This document shows, one piece after another, positions 26,432-33,447 of a DNA stretch of 64,000 nt. The position numbers and the translations under genes are program-made. Source of the DNA: Solwaraspora sp. WMMA2056. Lineage in GTDB: Bacteria > Actinomycetota > Actinomycetes > Mycobacteriales > Micromonosporaceae. Positions within the stretch are counted from its first letter, which is position 1. Each line of letters starts with the position of its first letter. Where the stretch lies: contig NZ_CP128360.1 of assembly GCF_030345095.1 (NCBI RefSeq), positions 1,054,001-1,118,000 on the forward strand, written 5' to 3'. Under the pieces are notes generated by a model that worked only from the letters and a program-made list of their open reading frames with translations, was not told the DNA's origin and did not search any database.

Positions 26432-27219
26432 CGCGGCGGGTCCTGCTGACCCAGGCGGTGCCGGAGGTAGTCGATGTCGGCTGACTGGCCCTCGGCCCCG
26501 CCTGGGGTCTCGACGATCACCGGTGCGTCGGCAGCGCGGACCGCCGCGACGATGAGCTCCGGGTCGATCGACCCGGCCTGGAGGTTCTCGTGCCGGTCCC
26601 GGCCGCTGTCGAAGCCGTCCTTCGAACCGTTGGCGTGGATCAGGTCGATCCGGCCGGTGATCGCCTTGATTCGGTCGACGATGCCGACAAGGTCCTCGCC
26701 GGCGGCATGGGCGTGGCAGGTGTCGAGGCAGAAGCCGGGGTCGAACTCGCCGATGGCATCCCACAGCCGGGCGAGCGATTCGAACCGGCGGGCACAGGCG
26801 TTGTCGCCACCAGCGGTGTTCTCGATCAACACCGGGAGTGGGAATCCGCCCTGCTCCTCGGCGTAGGCGAAGGTCTTGCGCCAGTTGGCGAAGCCCACCG
26901 CCGGGTCGTCGCCACGGTTGACGTGTCCACCGTGCACGATGAGCCCCTTGGCGCCGACCTCGCGAGCGCGGGCGGCATGGCTCACCAGCAGCTTGCGACT
27001 CGGAATCCGGATCCGGTTGTTGGAGGTGGCGACGTTGACGACGTACGGCGCGTGGACGTAGACGTCGACGCCGGACTCGCGCAGCCGGTCCGCGTCGGTC
27101 CGCGGCGTCGGGGCCTGCCAGCCCTGCGGATCGGCCAGGAAGAACTGGACGGCGTCGGCGTGCCGGTCGGTGGCCTCGGCGAGCGGGTCGGTGGGGTCGA
27201 CGTGGGCTCCGATACGCAT
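26428..27219 (-). CDS. nfo: Endonuclease IV (AP endonuclease family 2)
   Basis: A 263-residue zinc-dependent AP endonuclease that incises abasic sites in base excision repair. The TIM-barrel motifs are present: MRIGAHVDP at the N-terminus, LIVHGGHVNRGDD, PVLIENTAGGDN, GFCLDTCHAHAAGEDL and LIHANGSKDGFDSGRDRHEN, which together supply the His, Glu and Asp metal ligands. ATG at 27219 gives the normal start; the longer in-frame extension has no support. It overlaps the next gene by four bases. It is divergent from a small membrane protein gene. Confidence 0.94.
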   Translation of the reverse strand: MRIGAHVDPTDPLAEATDRHADAVQFFLADPQGWQAPTPRTDADRLRESGVDVYVHAPYVVNVATSNNRIRIPSRKLLVSHAARAREVGAKGLIVHGGHVNRGDDPAVGFANWRKTFAYAEEQGGFPLPVLIENTAGGDNACARRFESLARLWDAIGEFDPGFCLDTCHAHAAGEDLVGIVDRIKAITGRIDLIHANGSKDGFDSGRDRHENLQAGSIDPELIVAAVRAADAPVIVETPGGAEGQSADIDYLRHRLGQQDPPR

Positions 27220-27366
27220 GGGGGCGAGCCTACGTGGCCGGGCGGACCGTCGTCGCGCGCCGGCTGGCGTCACCGCCGACGGTGTGCGGTCGTTGGTCCT
27301 GGTGGACGTCCGGCCCGACCGAGCCCTCGGTTGGCGTGCCGGCCCGCCGTCCGGGCAGGAGAGACC

Positions 27367-27549
27367 ATGTCGACGCAGCTGTCCTTCAGCCTCGGACACG
27401 CCGACTCGTGGCTTGCCGATCTGTCGGGTCATGAACAGCCAATCGGACTTTTAGCGCTTGTCGCGTTAATTACGGTGATTGGCACGTCTGTAGCTGCGAT
27501 CAGGGTTATTATCGTGCAACACAGGCAGAAGGCACGACATCTGCCCTGA
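27367..27549 (+). CDS. Small single-pass membrane protein with two TTA codons
   Basis: A 60-residue protein starting at ATG 27367 with GCAGGAGAGACC just upstream, a good ribosome binding site. A hydrophilic start (MSTQLSFSLGHADSW) is followed by one membrane helix at about 26-50 (IGLLALVALITVIGTSVAAI) and a basic tail (QHRQKARHLP). The membrane part is much more AT-rich than the surroundings and uses TTA for Leu29 and Leu34, besides CTT, ATT and GTA. Such codons are rare in these genomes. No homologue is recognised. The isolated context between nfo and rpsF gives no function. Confidence 0.72.
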   Translation: MSTQLSFSLGHADSWLADLSGHEQPIGLLALVALITVIGTSVAAIRVIIVQHRQKARHLP

Positions 27550-27870
27550 TGGCCGGCTCTGCCGGACAACTGCACAGGCTCCGCGGGGCGCTTCTCGTCC
27601 AACCTCGTCGGTGTGGTCGTTCCTCCCCAGGTCCCACCCAAAGAATGCGGACAGGGCGCCCCGCGGCTCGTGCATCCCGTGCCACCGGCCGCAGCCGGTG
27701 ACGCCCCGACTGCCAGCGGCCGGGGTGGACCGATGTTCGTCGCCGACGACCAGCTATCCTTGTCCGGTTGCGCAGTCGCCAGGTCACCTGATCTGCCGCC
27801 CGCGCCACGACGCTGGACCTCCTGCCACGGAAGGACCGTGGCCGCCAAGCCCACAGGAGGTGAGTACGTC
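27550..27870 (+). promoter_or_regulatory. Leader region of the rpsF operon
   Basis: This 321-base stretch has no convincing gene. It must hold the promoter of rpsF-ssb-rpsR-rplI. A hairpin CCACGG-AAGGA-CCGTGG (27825-27841) sits 13 bases before the AGGAGG Shine-Dalgarno (27855-27860). It could fold over or near the ribosome entry site, as expected of an autoregulatory S6/S18 leader, but the conserved CCG box was not confirmed. Confidence 0.4.
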
Positions 27871-28161
27871 TTGCGTCATTACGAGATCATGGTGATTCTC
27901 GATCCCAGCCTCGAGGAGCGCACGGTCGCGCCCTCGCTCGACACGTACCTGAACGTGATCCGGACCGCTGGTGGCTCAGTCGAGAAACTCGACGTCTGGG
28001 GCCGTCGCCGCCTCTCCTTCGAGATCAACAAGAAGGCGGAAGGCATCTACGCCGTCATCGACCTGCAGGCAGATCCGGACGCCGTCGCCGAGCTGGACCG
28101 CCAGCTGCGGCTCAACGAGTCGGTCCTGCGCACCAAGGTCATTCGGCCGGAAACGCGCTGA
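27871..28161 (+). CDS. rpsF: 30S ribosomal protein S6
   Basis: A 96-residue small-subunit protein that binds 16S rRNA together with S18. The sequence starts [20 protein letters not shown] and includes [20 protein letters not shown] and [14 protein letters not shown], all typical of S6. The start is TTG at 27871: it is ten bases after a perfect AGGAGG, and no closer ATG or GTG is in frame. It is the first gene of the S6-SSB-S18-L9 operon. Confidence 0.96.
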   Translation: MRHYEIMVILDPSLEERTVAPSLDTYLNVIRTAGGSVEKLDVWGRRRLSFEINKKAEGIYAVIDLQADPDAVAELDRQLRLNESVLRTKVIRPETR

Positions 28162-28262
28162 CCGCGTCCCAGCAGGTACGCCCGACAGCCGCCGCATCGA
28201 ACCTGTCACAGGGCTCTGGCAGCCTTGAGCCAGGGATCGACTGAGCGCGCGAGGAGATGGTC

Positions 28263-28778
28263 ATGGCAGGAGATACCACCATCACGGTCATCGGCAACCT
28301 GACCGATGATCCTGAGTTGCGTTTTACCCCTTCCGGAGCGGCGGTGGCCAAGTTCCGGGTCGCCTCGACGCCCCGGTTCATGGACAAGGCCTCCGGCGAA
28401 TGGAAGGACGGCGAGCCGCTCTTCCTGTCCTGCACGGTGTGGCGCCAGGCGGCCGAGCACGTCGCCGAGTCACTCCAGCGGGGTGCCCGGGTGATCGTCT
28501 CGGGTCGACTGCGGCAGCGGTCGTACGAGACCCGCGAGGGCGAGAAGCGGACCGTCATCGAGCTGGAAGTGGACGAGATCGGCCCGTCGCTGCGGTACGC
28601 CACGGCGAAGGTGCAGAAGATGTCCCGGTCCGGAGCTGGTGGCGGCGGCTTCGGTGGTTCCGGAGGCGGTGGTAACCAGGGCGGCGGAAACTTCGACGAC
28701 CCCTGGGCCACGGCCGCGCCAGCTGCCTCGTCTGCTCGATCGGGCGGCGGGAACTTCGACGAGGAACCCCCATTCTGA
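28263..28778 (+). CDS. ssb: Single-stranded DNA-binding protein
   Basis: A 171-residue SSB. The OB fold covers about residues 1-115 ([60 protein letters not shown]). A Gly/Ala/Asn-rich linker is followed by the acidic tip NFDEEPPF, which recruits replication and repair partners. ATG at 28263 is spaced correctly from GAGGAG; an ATG two codons earlier (28257) would abut the Shine-Dalgarno. It lies between rpsF and rpsR, the conserved bacterial order. Confidence 0.95.
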   Translation: MAGDTTITVIGNLTDDPELRFTPSGAAVAKFRVASTPRFMDKASGEWKDGEPLFLSCTVWRQAAEHVAESLQRGARVIVSGRLRQRSYETREGEKRTVIELEVDEIGPSLRYATAKVQKMSRSGAGGGGFGGSGGGGNQGGGNFDDPWATAAPAASSARSGGGNFDEEPPF

Positions 28779-28821
28779 TATGGCTAACAACGCCCGTGAT
28801 CGCAAACCAGGAGCAAGATCA

Positions 28822-29061
28822 ATGGCCAAGGCTGCGGCACTTCGCAAGCCGAAGAAGAAGGTGAACCCGCTCGACAAGGACGGGATCACCTATATCGATT
28901 ACAAGGACACCGCTCTGCTGCGCAAGTTCATCTCCGACCGTGGCAAGATCCGCGCCCGGCGGGTGACCGGAGTGACCTCCCAGCAGCAGCGGCAGATCGC
29001 CCGTGCGGTCAAGAACGCCCGCGAGATGGCGCTCCTGCCGTACACCACGACGGCTCGCTGA
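28822..29061 (+). CDS. rpsR: 30S ribosomal protein S18, cysteine-free form
   Basis: A 79-residue S18 ([20 protein letters not shown], then [20 protein letters not shown] and [18 protein letters not shown]). The zinc-binding cysteines found in many S18 proteins are absent: the usual CxxC is NPLD, and the second pair is replaced around VTSQQQ. It is therefore the zinc-independent C-minus type, in the main ribosomal operon. ATG at 28822 is chosen because AGGAG lies eight bases upstream; an in-frame ATG at 28780, two bases past the ssb stop, would add 14 residues. Confidence 0.93.
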   Translation: MAKAAALRKPKKKVNPLDKDGITYIDYKDTALLRKFISDRGKIRARRVTGVTSQQQRQIARAVKNAREMALLPYTTTAR

Positions 29062-29075
29062 GCGGAGGCACCGAT

Positions 29076-29525
29076 ATGAAGATCATCCTGACTCAGGAGG
29101 TGTCTGGGCTCGGTTCCCCCGGGGACATCGTCGAGGTCAAGAACGGCTACGGCCGTAACTACCTGCTGCCCCAGGGCTACGCGATCACCTGGACCAAGGG
29201 CGCGGAGAAGCAGGTCACCTCGATCAAGCGGGCCCGGTCCGCACGGGAGATCCGCGACCTCGGCCACGCCAACGAGGTCAAGGGGCAGCTGGAGAACCTC
29301 ACGGTCACCCTGACCGTGCGGGCCGGCGAGGGCGGTCGACTGTTCGGCTCGGTCACCCCGGCCGAGGTCGTTGACGCCGTCCGTACCGCCGGTGGACCGG
29401 CGCTGGACCGTCGACGGCTCGAACTGCCCGGCCACATCAAGTCGGTCGGCGCCTATCCGGTGAAGGTCAAGCTCCACCCGGACGTCACCGCGTCGTTCAA
29501 CCTCAACGTGCTCCAGGCCAAGTAG
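29076..29525 (+). CDS. rplI: 50S ribosomal protein L9
   Basis: A 149-residue large-subunit protein. The N-terminal domain has MKIILTQEVSGLGSPGDIVE and KNGYGRNYLLPQGYAI, followed by the long connecting helix and the C-terminal domain ending SVGAYPVKVKLHPDVTASFN. ATG at 29076 has GGAGG upstream and is 14 bases after rpsR. It is the last gene of the operon and a 16-bp perfect hairpin follows within 25 bases of the stop. Confidence 0.97.
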   Translation: MKIILTQEVSGLGSPGDIVEVKNGYGRNYLLPQGYAITWTKGAEKQVTSIKRARSAREIRDLGHANEVKGQLENLTVTLTVRAGEGGRLFGSVTPAEVVDAVRTAGGPALDRRRLELPGHIKSVGAYPVKVKLHPDVTASFNLNVLQAK

Positions 29526-29549
29526 GTCCGGCCACCCGAGCGCAGCTCA

Positions 29550-29585
29550 GCGAAGGGACCACACCGACCGGTGTGGTCCCTTCGC
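29550..29585. terminator. Terminator of the rpsF-rplI operon
   Basis: GCGAAGGGACCACACC (29550-29565), loop GACC, and its exact complement (29570-29585): a 16-bp perfect stem. It lies between rplI and the stop of the convergent lipoprotein gene at 29591, so it probably serves both. Confidence 0.88.
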
Positions 29586-29590
29586 CGTGA

Positions 29591-30832
29591 TCAGCGCAGG
29601 GTGCTGGAGACCACCACCGGTTCCCCCGCACCGAGAAAGAAGATCCCCGGGTAGCCGGCCGTGGCGAAGCCGTCGTTGACGTTGCGCCGCAGCACCGAGC
29701 CGGTCACCTCCAAGGTGCCGGACCGGTCGTTGCTGACGAAGAAGATCGCCCCGCCACCCTCCTTCGCCGTGTTCTCGGCGACCACGCTGCCGGCGACGGT
29801 CACCGTGAACCGGTTGCCGTCGGCGTAGATCGCGCCACCGCTGCCACCGCCGGGGGTGCCCGGCTTCGCCGGGTTCGCGCCGTGCCCGACCGCCGCGTTG
29901 TGGGTCAGTACGCTGTTCAGAACGATCCACGAGACGCCGATGCTGCTCAGCGCGCCACCGTTGGCGCACACGCCGCCGTCGTCCGGCGCTCCGCCGAAGG
30001 TGCTGCCCACCACGTACACCGGTCGGTCCTGCCACTGGTCCAGCACCCGGATCGCGGCGCCACCCAGGTCCGGACCGGTCGGGTCGCAGCGGTTGCGGAC
30101 GAACCGGCTGTCGACGACCCGGAACCGACCGCCGCGTACGAAGATCGCTCCACCGCCACCACCGTCGACCCGTTCGCCGGTGGCGTCGCCGTCGGCGAAC
30201 GTCAGGTTCTGCACGACCAGCTCGGGATGGTCCTGGTCGTTGCAGTGTGAGGTCGTCCAGCCCTGCGTCTCGTCACAGGTGTTCATGTAGAGGATGCGCC
30301 GTTCGCCGCCGCCGCTGAGGGTGACCAGACCGCCGCCGTCGAGCACCACCCGCCGGCTGGCCGCGTTGCGGACCTTTGCCGTCTGCTTCAGCACGATGAC
30401 CACCGGCCGTGGACCACAGGCGAAGGTGATGATCCCGCCGGCGGCGACCGCCGACACGACCGCGTCCGAGGTGCAACTCGCCGGCGTACCGTCGCCGACG
30501 GTCCGGGTGGGTCGGCTGGTGTCCACCGCCCGCGCGTGCGACGGCACGTCCGCGCCGCCGTCCGGATTACCGGGGGGCGGGCCGGCGGCACCGCCGTCAG
30601 CGGTCGGCGGGTCGGCCGGGGCGGTCGGCGGCGGGGCCGGACCGAGCCCGGCGTCGCCGCCGCGCGGCGCCACGGTCGCGGTGGGATCCGGCGGTGCCGA
30701 CGCTGGTGCGTCGGTCGCCGCACCGACCACACCGGCCGGCCCGGACCCGGCCGCGTCGCCGCAACCGGCGAGCAGCGCCATCGTGACAAGGCCGGTCAGG
30801 ATGTGCCTGACCGCCCGAGGTCTGCTGGGCAC
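29591..30832 (-). CDS. Secreted beta-helix lipoprotein
   Basis: A 413-residue exported protein. The lipoprotein signal peptide reads ILTGLVTMALLAGCGDAAG with lipobox LAGC (Cys at about 24). A disordered Pro/Ala/Asp linker (about 30-130) is followed by repeated short beta strands with GGAIFVRGGRFRVVDSRFVR and GGAIYADGNRFTVTVAGSVV, the pattern of a right-handed parallel beta helix (pectate lyase-like/PbH1 repeats). Cysteines around CDETQGWTTSHC may be disulfide-bonded. Such proteins bind or cleave polysaccharides, but no catalytic set was recognised. It converges on rplI. Confidence 0.8.
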   Translation of the reverse strand: MPSRPRAVRHILTGLVTMALLAGCGDAAGSGPAGVVGAATDAPASAPPDPTATVAPRGGDAGLGPAPPPTAPADPPTADGGAAGPPPGNPDGGADVPSHARAVDTSRPTRTVGDGTPASCTSDAVVSAVAAGGIITFACGPRPVVIVLKQTAKVRNAASRRVVLDGGGLVTLSGGGERRILYMNTCDETQGWTTSHCNDQDHPELVVQNLTFADGDATGERVDGGGGGAIFVRGGRFRVVDSRFVRNRCDPTGPDLGGAAIRVLDQWQDRPVYVVGSTFGGAPDDGGVCANGGALSSIGVSWIVLNSVLTHNAAVGHGANPAKPGTPGGGSGGAIYADGNRFTVTVAGSVVAENTAKEGGGAIFFVSNDRSGTLEVTGSVLRRNVNDGFATAGYPGIFFLGAGEPVVVSSTLR

Positions 30833-30925
30833 CGACCGATGGTACGAGCGGGTACGCCGCCCGGACCAGCGCGATCAGTCGTCGAACCGCCACCGCCGGG
30901 GCAGCCGGCCGCCACCGAACGGCCG

Positions 30926-33019
30926 TCAACCGATCGGCTGACCGGTGATGGCGCTCGCCACCACCTGCGACATGCCACCTCCGATGACGGCCGCCGCCAG
31001 GCCGACGCTCGACGCCCGCCAGGTCCCGCTCACCCACCGGATCAGGACGGCGAGGACCAGAGAGATCATCAGTGCGTACGCGAAGGCGGGTGCCGCCGCG
31101 AGCAGCGAGCTGATCGCCTGGGCACGGGCCGACAGGCAGTCGCCGTCCACGCCCAGGACGCAGTCGTTCGTGGCGGGGGTGCCGTCCAGCGTGAGGCTCC
31201 AGATCAGGAACGCCACCACCGGCAGGGCGTACCAGGCCGCCGTGTAGAGCAACGACGACAGGTAGCCGCCCTGGTCGGCGTCGATGAGTTCGTCGTCGAT
31301 CCGGTAGGTGAGCCGCCGCTGCGACGGTGGTTCGTACCGGGGCCGTGGCCGCTGCTCGGGCAGCACCCGCGAGCGTGGGGCACTGGGCAGCGCCACCACG
31401 GGCGACCGGGGAGCGGACGACGGCGTCTCGACCCACCGGGGGTCGTCGGCGGCCAGCCGGGTGCCGGACCAGAAGGTGCCTTCGCGGCCGGGTTCGACCT
31501 CGGGCCACGGGTCGACCGGCGGGATCTCGTCGGCGTACCCGCCCGCCTCCAGCGCACGTCGCTTGCGGGCCCCGGTCCGACTTCCGGTTGGCCAGCTCTG
31601 CGGATCGTCGTCGCGGTCCCACTGCTGGGTGTAGTCGCTGGCGGCCCGCCAGCCGTCGAACAGCGCCGGGTCGTCCCCGGCGTCGCGGTGGCCCCGGCCC
31701 ACGCTGGTCGACGCCGCCGAAGGGCCTGGGCCGATCGCGCGCGGCGCCGACGCGGTACGCGACCAGCCGTCGATCTCGCGTGGCTGCTCCCGCCTCGGTG
31801 CCTCGATCTCCCGGCGGGCGGCACGGGTACGGCGAGCGGCCCGGCCGGACTCGCGTTGCTTGTCTTCGGTTGGCGGCCGGGACCATTCGCTGGTGTAGTC
31901 GGCTGCTGCCGCTGACCACGCATCGTCGCGGGACCATTCGCTGGTGTAGTCGGCTGCTGCCGCTGACCACGCGCCGTCGCGGGACCAGCCGCCGGTGTGC
32001 TCGCCTGGTCCGCTGTCGCGACGGCTGTCGATCGCGCGCTGCCGGGGCACCGGTCGTCGGGCGCTGTCAGTACGCCGGCCCGGTGGGGCGTCGTCGGGCA
32101 GCCACTGCGCCGGGTCGTCGTACCCGCGTCGCGACGCTGCCTCGCCACCGCGTCGCGACGCTGCCTCGTCGCTACGTCGCCGTCGCCGCCGGGGCGGCGT
32201 GTCGGCCCGGTCGTCCGGTTCGCGGGCCAGGCCACGGGAGAGCCAACTGTCGTCGTCGGCGGGGCGGTCACCGGGTGGCGGCGACCATCTTGCCGGGGGC
32301 GCGGACCAGGACGTGCGCGGTTCGTCGGACCAGGCGGTACGCGGTTCGTCGGACCACGACGTGTGCGGTTCGTCGGACCAGCGGCTGACCGGCCCGGCGT
32401 CGCTGCGCGGCGGGTCGCGCTGCCAGCCACGACGACCGCCGGAGGTCGGGGCCGGGGAGACCGGCCCACCCGAGGTGGGGCTGCCGGAGACCGGGCCACC
32501 GGAGATCGGGCCGCCCGAGATCGGATCCTCCGGTGCGCGACGCCGGCCGACTGTCCGGCGGCGACTACGCGTCGGTTGCTCCGGGATCTGCCACGAACCG
32601 TCGCGATGCCGCCCGGCCCGCCCGCCCCGGTCATACTGGTCGGCCCGGTCCGGGGCGGCCGCCGTGTCGTCCCAGCCGGCCGGTCGGCCACGGTCCCAGG
32701 ACCGGTCCCCGTCCCAGGACCGGTCGGCCGCCCCGGATCGGCTGCCGTGGTCGGCCGGTGGCCGGTGGTCGGCGGAGGACGGCCCGGCGGGCAGCGCCCA
32801 CCGTGCGCCGCCCGGTGCAGCGCGCCTCTCCACTGGCTCGTCTTCCGGGTCGTGGCGTCGGCGACGCCCTCGCGGCGGTTCATTGGCATCATCCGGTGCG
32901 GCGTACCGGGCGCGACGCGACCGTGGCGTCGGGTCGACCTCGGCGTCATCGGACCAACGAGGAGCAGGCCGCCGCTCACGCGGAGCGCGGTCGCCGTACT
33001 CCCAATCCCGGTAGTCCAC
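30926..33019 (-). CDS. Long disordered protein with C-terminal membrane segments
   Basis: A 697-residue protein. The first 560 residues are Arg/Asp/Pro/Ser/Trp-rich, low complexity, and full of imperfect repeats such as SWSDEPRTAWSDEPRTSWS, GGPISGGPVSGSPTSGGPVS and AWSAAAADYTSEWSRD. The C-terminal 130 residues contain about three membrane helices (LLYTAAWYALPVVAFLIWSL, PAFAYALMISLVLAVLIRWV, SSVGLAAAVIGGGMSQVVAS) with an external loop holding two cysteines. The N-terminal part would be cytosolic. No family was recognised. It is divergent from dnaB across a DnaA-box-rich region. Confidence 0.75.
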   Translation of the reverse strand: MDYRDWEYGDRAPRERRPAPRWSDDAEVDPTPRSRRARYAAPDDANEPPRGRRRRHDPEDEPVERRAAPGGARWALPAGPSSADHRPPADHGSRSGAADRSWDGDRSWDRGRPAGWDDTAAAPDRADQYDRGGRAGRHRDGSWQIPEQPTRSRRRTVGRRRAPEDPISGGPISGGPVSGSPTSGGPVSPAPTSGGRRGWQRDPPRSDAGPVSRWSDEPHTSWSDEPRTAWSDEPRTSWSAPPARWSPPPGDRPADDDSWLSRGLAREPDDRADTPPRRRRRRSDEAASRRGGEAASRRGYDDPAQWLPDDAPPGRRTDSARRPVPRQRAIDSRRDSGPGEHTGGWSRDGAWSAAAADYTSEWSRDDAWSAAAADYTSEWSRPPTEDKQRESGRAARRTRAARREIEAPRREQPREIDGWSRTASAPRAIGPGPSAASTSVGRGHRDAGDDPALFDGWRAASDYTQQWDRDDDPQSWPTGSRTGARKRRALEAGGYADEIPPVDPWPEVEPGREGTFWSGTRLAADDPRWVETPSSAPRSPVVALPSAPRSRVLPEQRPRPRYEPPSQRRLTYRIDDELIDADQGGYLSSLLYTAAWYALPVVAFLIWSLTLDGTPATNDCVLGVDGDCLSARAQAISSLLAAAPAFAYALMISLVLAVLIRWVSGTWRASSVGLAAAVIGGGMSQVVASAITGQPIG
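31870..31985 (-). repeat. 48-bp tandem repeat in the disordered gene
   Basis: Two nearly identical copies encode successive AWSAAAADYTSEWSRD units (the shared block GACCATTCGCTGGTGTAGTC recurs 48 bases apart). A third diverged unit precedes them in the protein. The repeat keeps the reading frame. Confidence 0.8.
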
Positions 33020-33447
33020 CGCCGGAGCCTCGCCCCTTCGCTATCCAGCCATGATCGGCTGAGCCGGCGACACAGTCACCGCCGATACTAGCCGGTACCT
33101 GGGCCAGCAGCCTGGTGACGAATTTTGTCCACCGGCTGTGGACAGCGTAGCCCCAGCTCAGCAGGGGGTCGACCGCGCGGCGAACGAGTTTTCCACAGCC
33201 TGTGCACAAGGTTGTGCACAGGCTGCGGCCGGCTGTCCACAGCTTGTCCAGAGGTTCATCCACCGCGCCGTTTGGGTCTGCCGCCGGGGAGTCCGTATCG
33301 TTCACGCCAGCCCTCCCGCTACCAGCGCGACGTCCCCCGGTCGCCCGACCTGTGGCAGGTCGGCCCGGTGGACCGCGACGTGCCGCAGCGGATGTCGTAC
33401 CCGCGACGTTCACTGGCACCACAGGCGACGACGAAGGGGGGTGGCGG
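33020..33447. other. Intergenic region upstream of dnaB
   Basis: 428 bases between two divergent genes, without a credible gene of its own. It carries the promoters for dnaB and the disordered membrane protein and a dense set of DnaA-box-like nonamers (33125-33252). The last 190 bases before dnaB hold only weak short frames. Confidence 0.6.
33125..33252. promoter_or_regulatory. Dense DnaA-box-like cluster with a perfect palindrome
   Basis: Near-matches to TTGTCCACA or TTATCCACA, each with one mismatch, are at 33125-33133 (TTGTCCACC), 33137-33145 (reverse of CTGTCCACA), 33189-33197 (TTTTCCACA), 33201-33209 and 33212-33220 (TTGTGCACA, opposite strands), 33233-33241 (CTGTCCACA) and 33244-33252 (TTGTCCAGA). 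The pair at 33196-33225 forms a perfect dyad, CAGCCTGTGCACAA-GG-TTGTGCACAGGCTG. Binding by DnaA is inferred from the nonamer; the palindrome could alternatively be the site of another regulator. Confidence 0.6.

Noticed and set aside
33125-33252. DnaA boxes as the chromosomal origin oriC
   Set aside because: Boxes are few and mostly imperfect, and dnaA, dnaN, rpmH and an AT-rich unwinding element are absent. The gene order places oriC to the left of this window.
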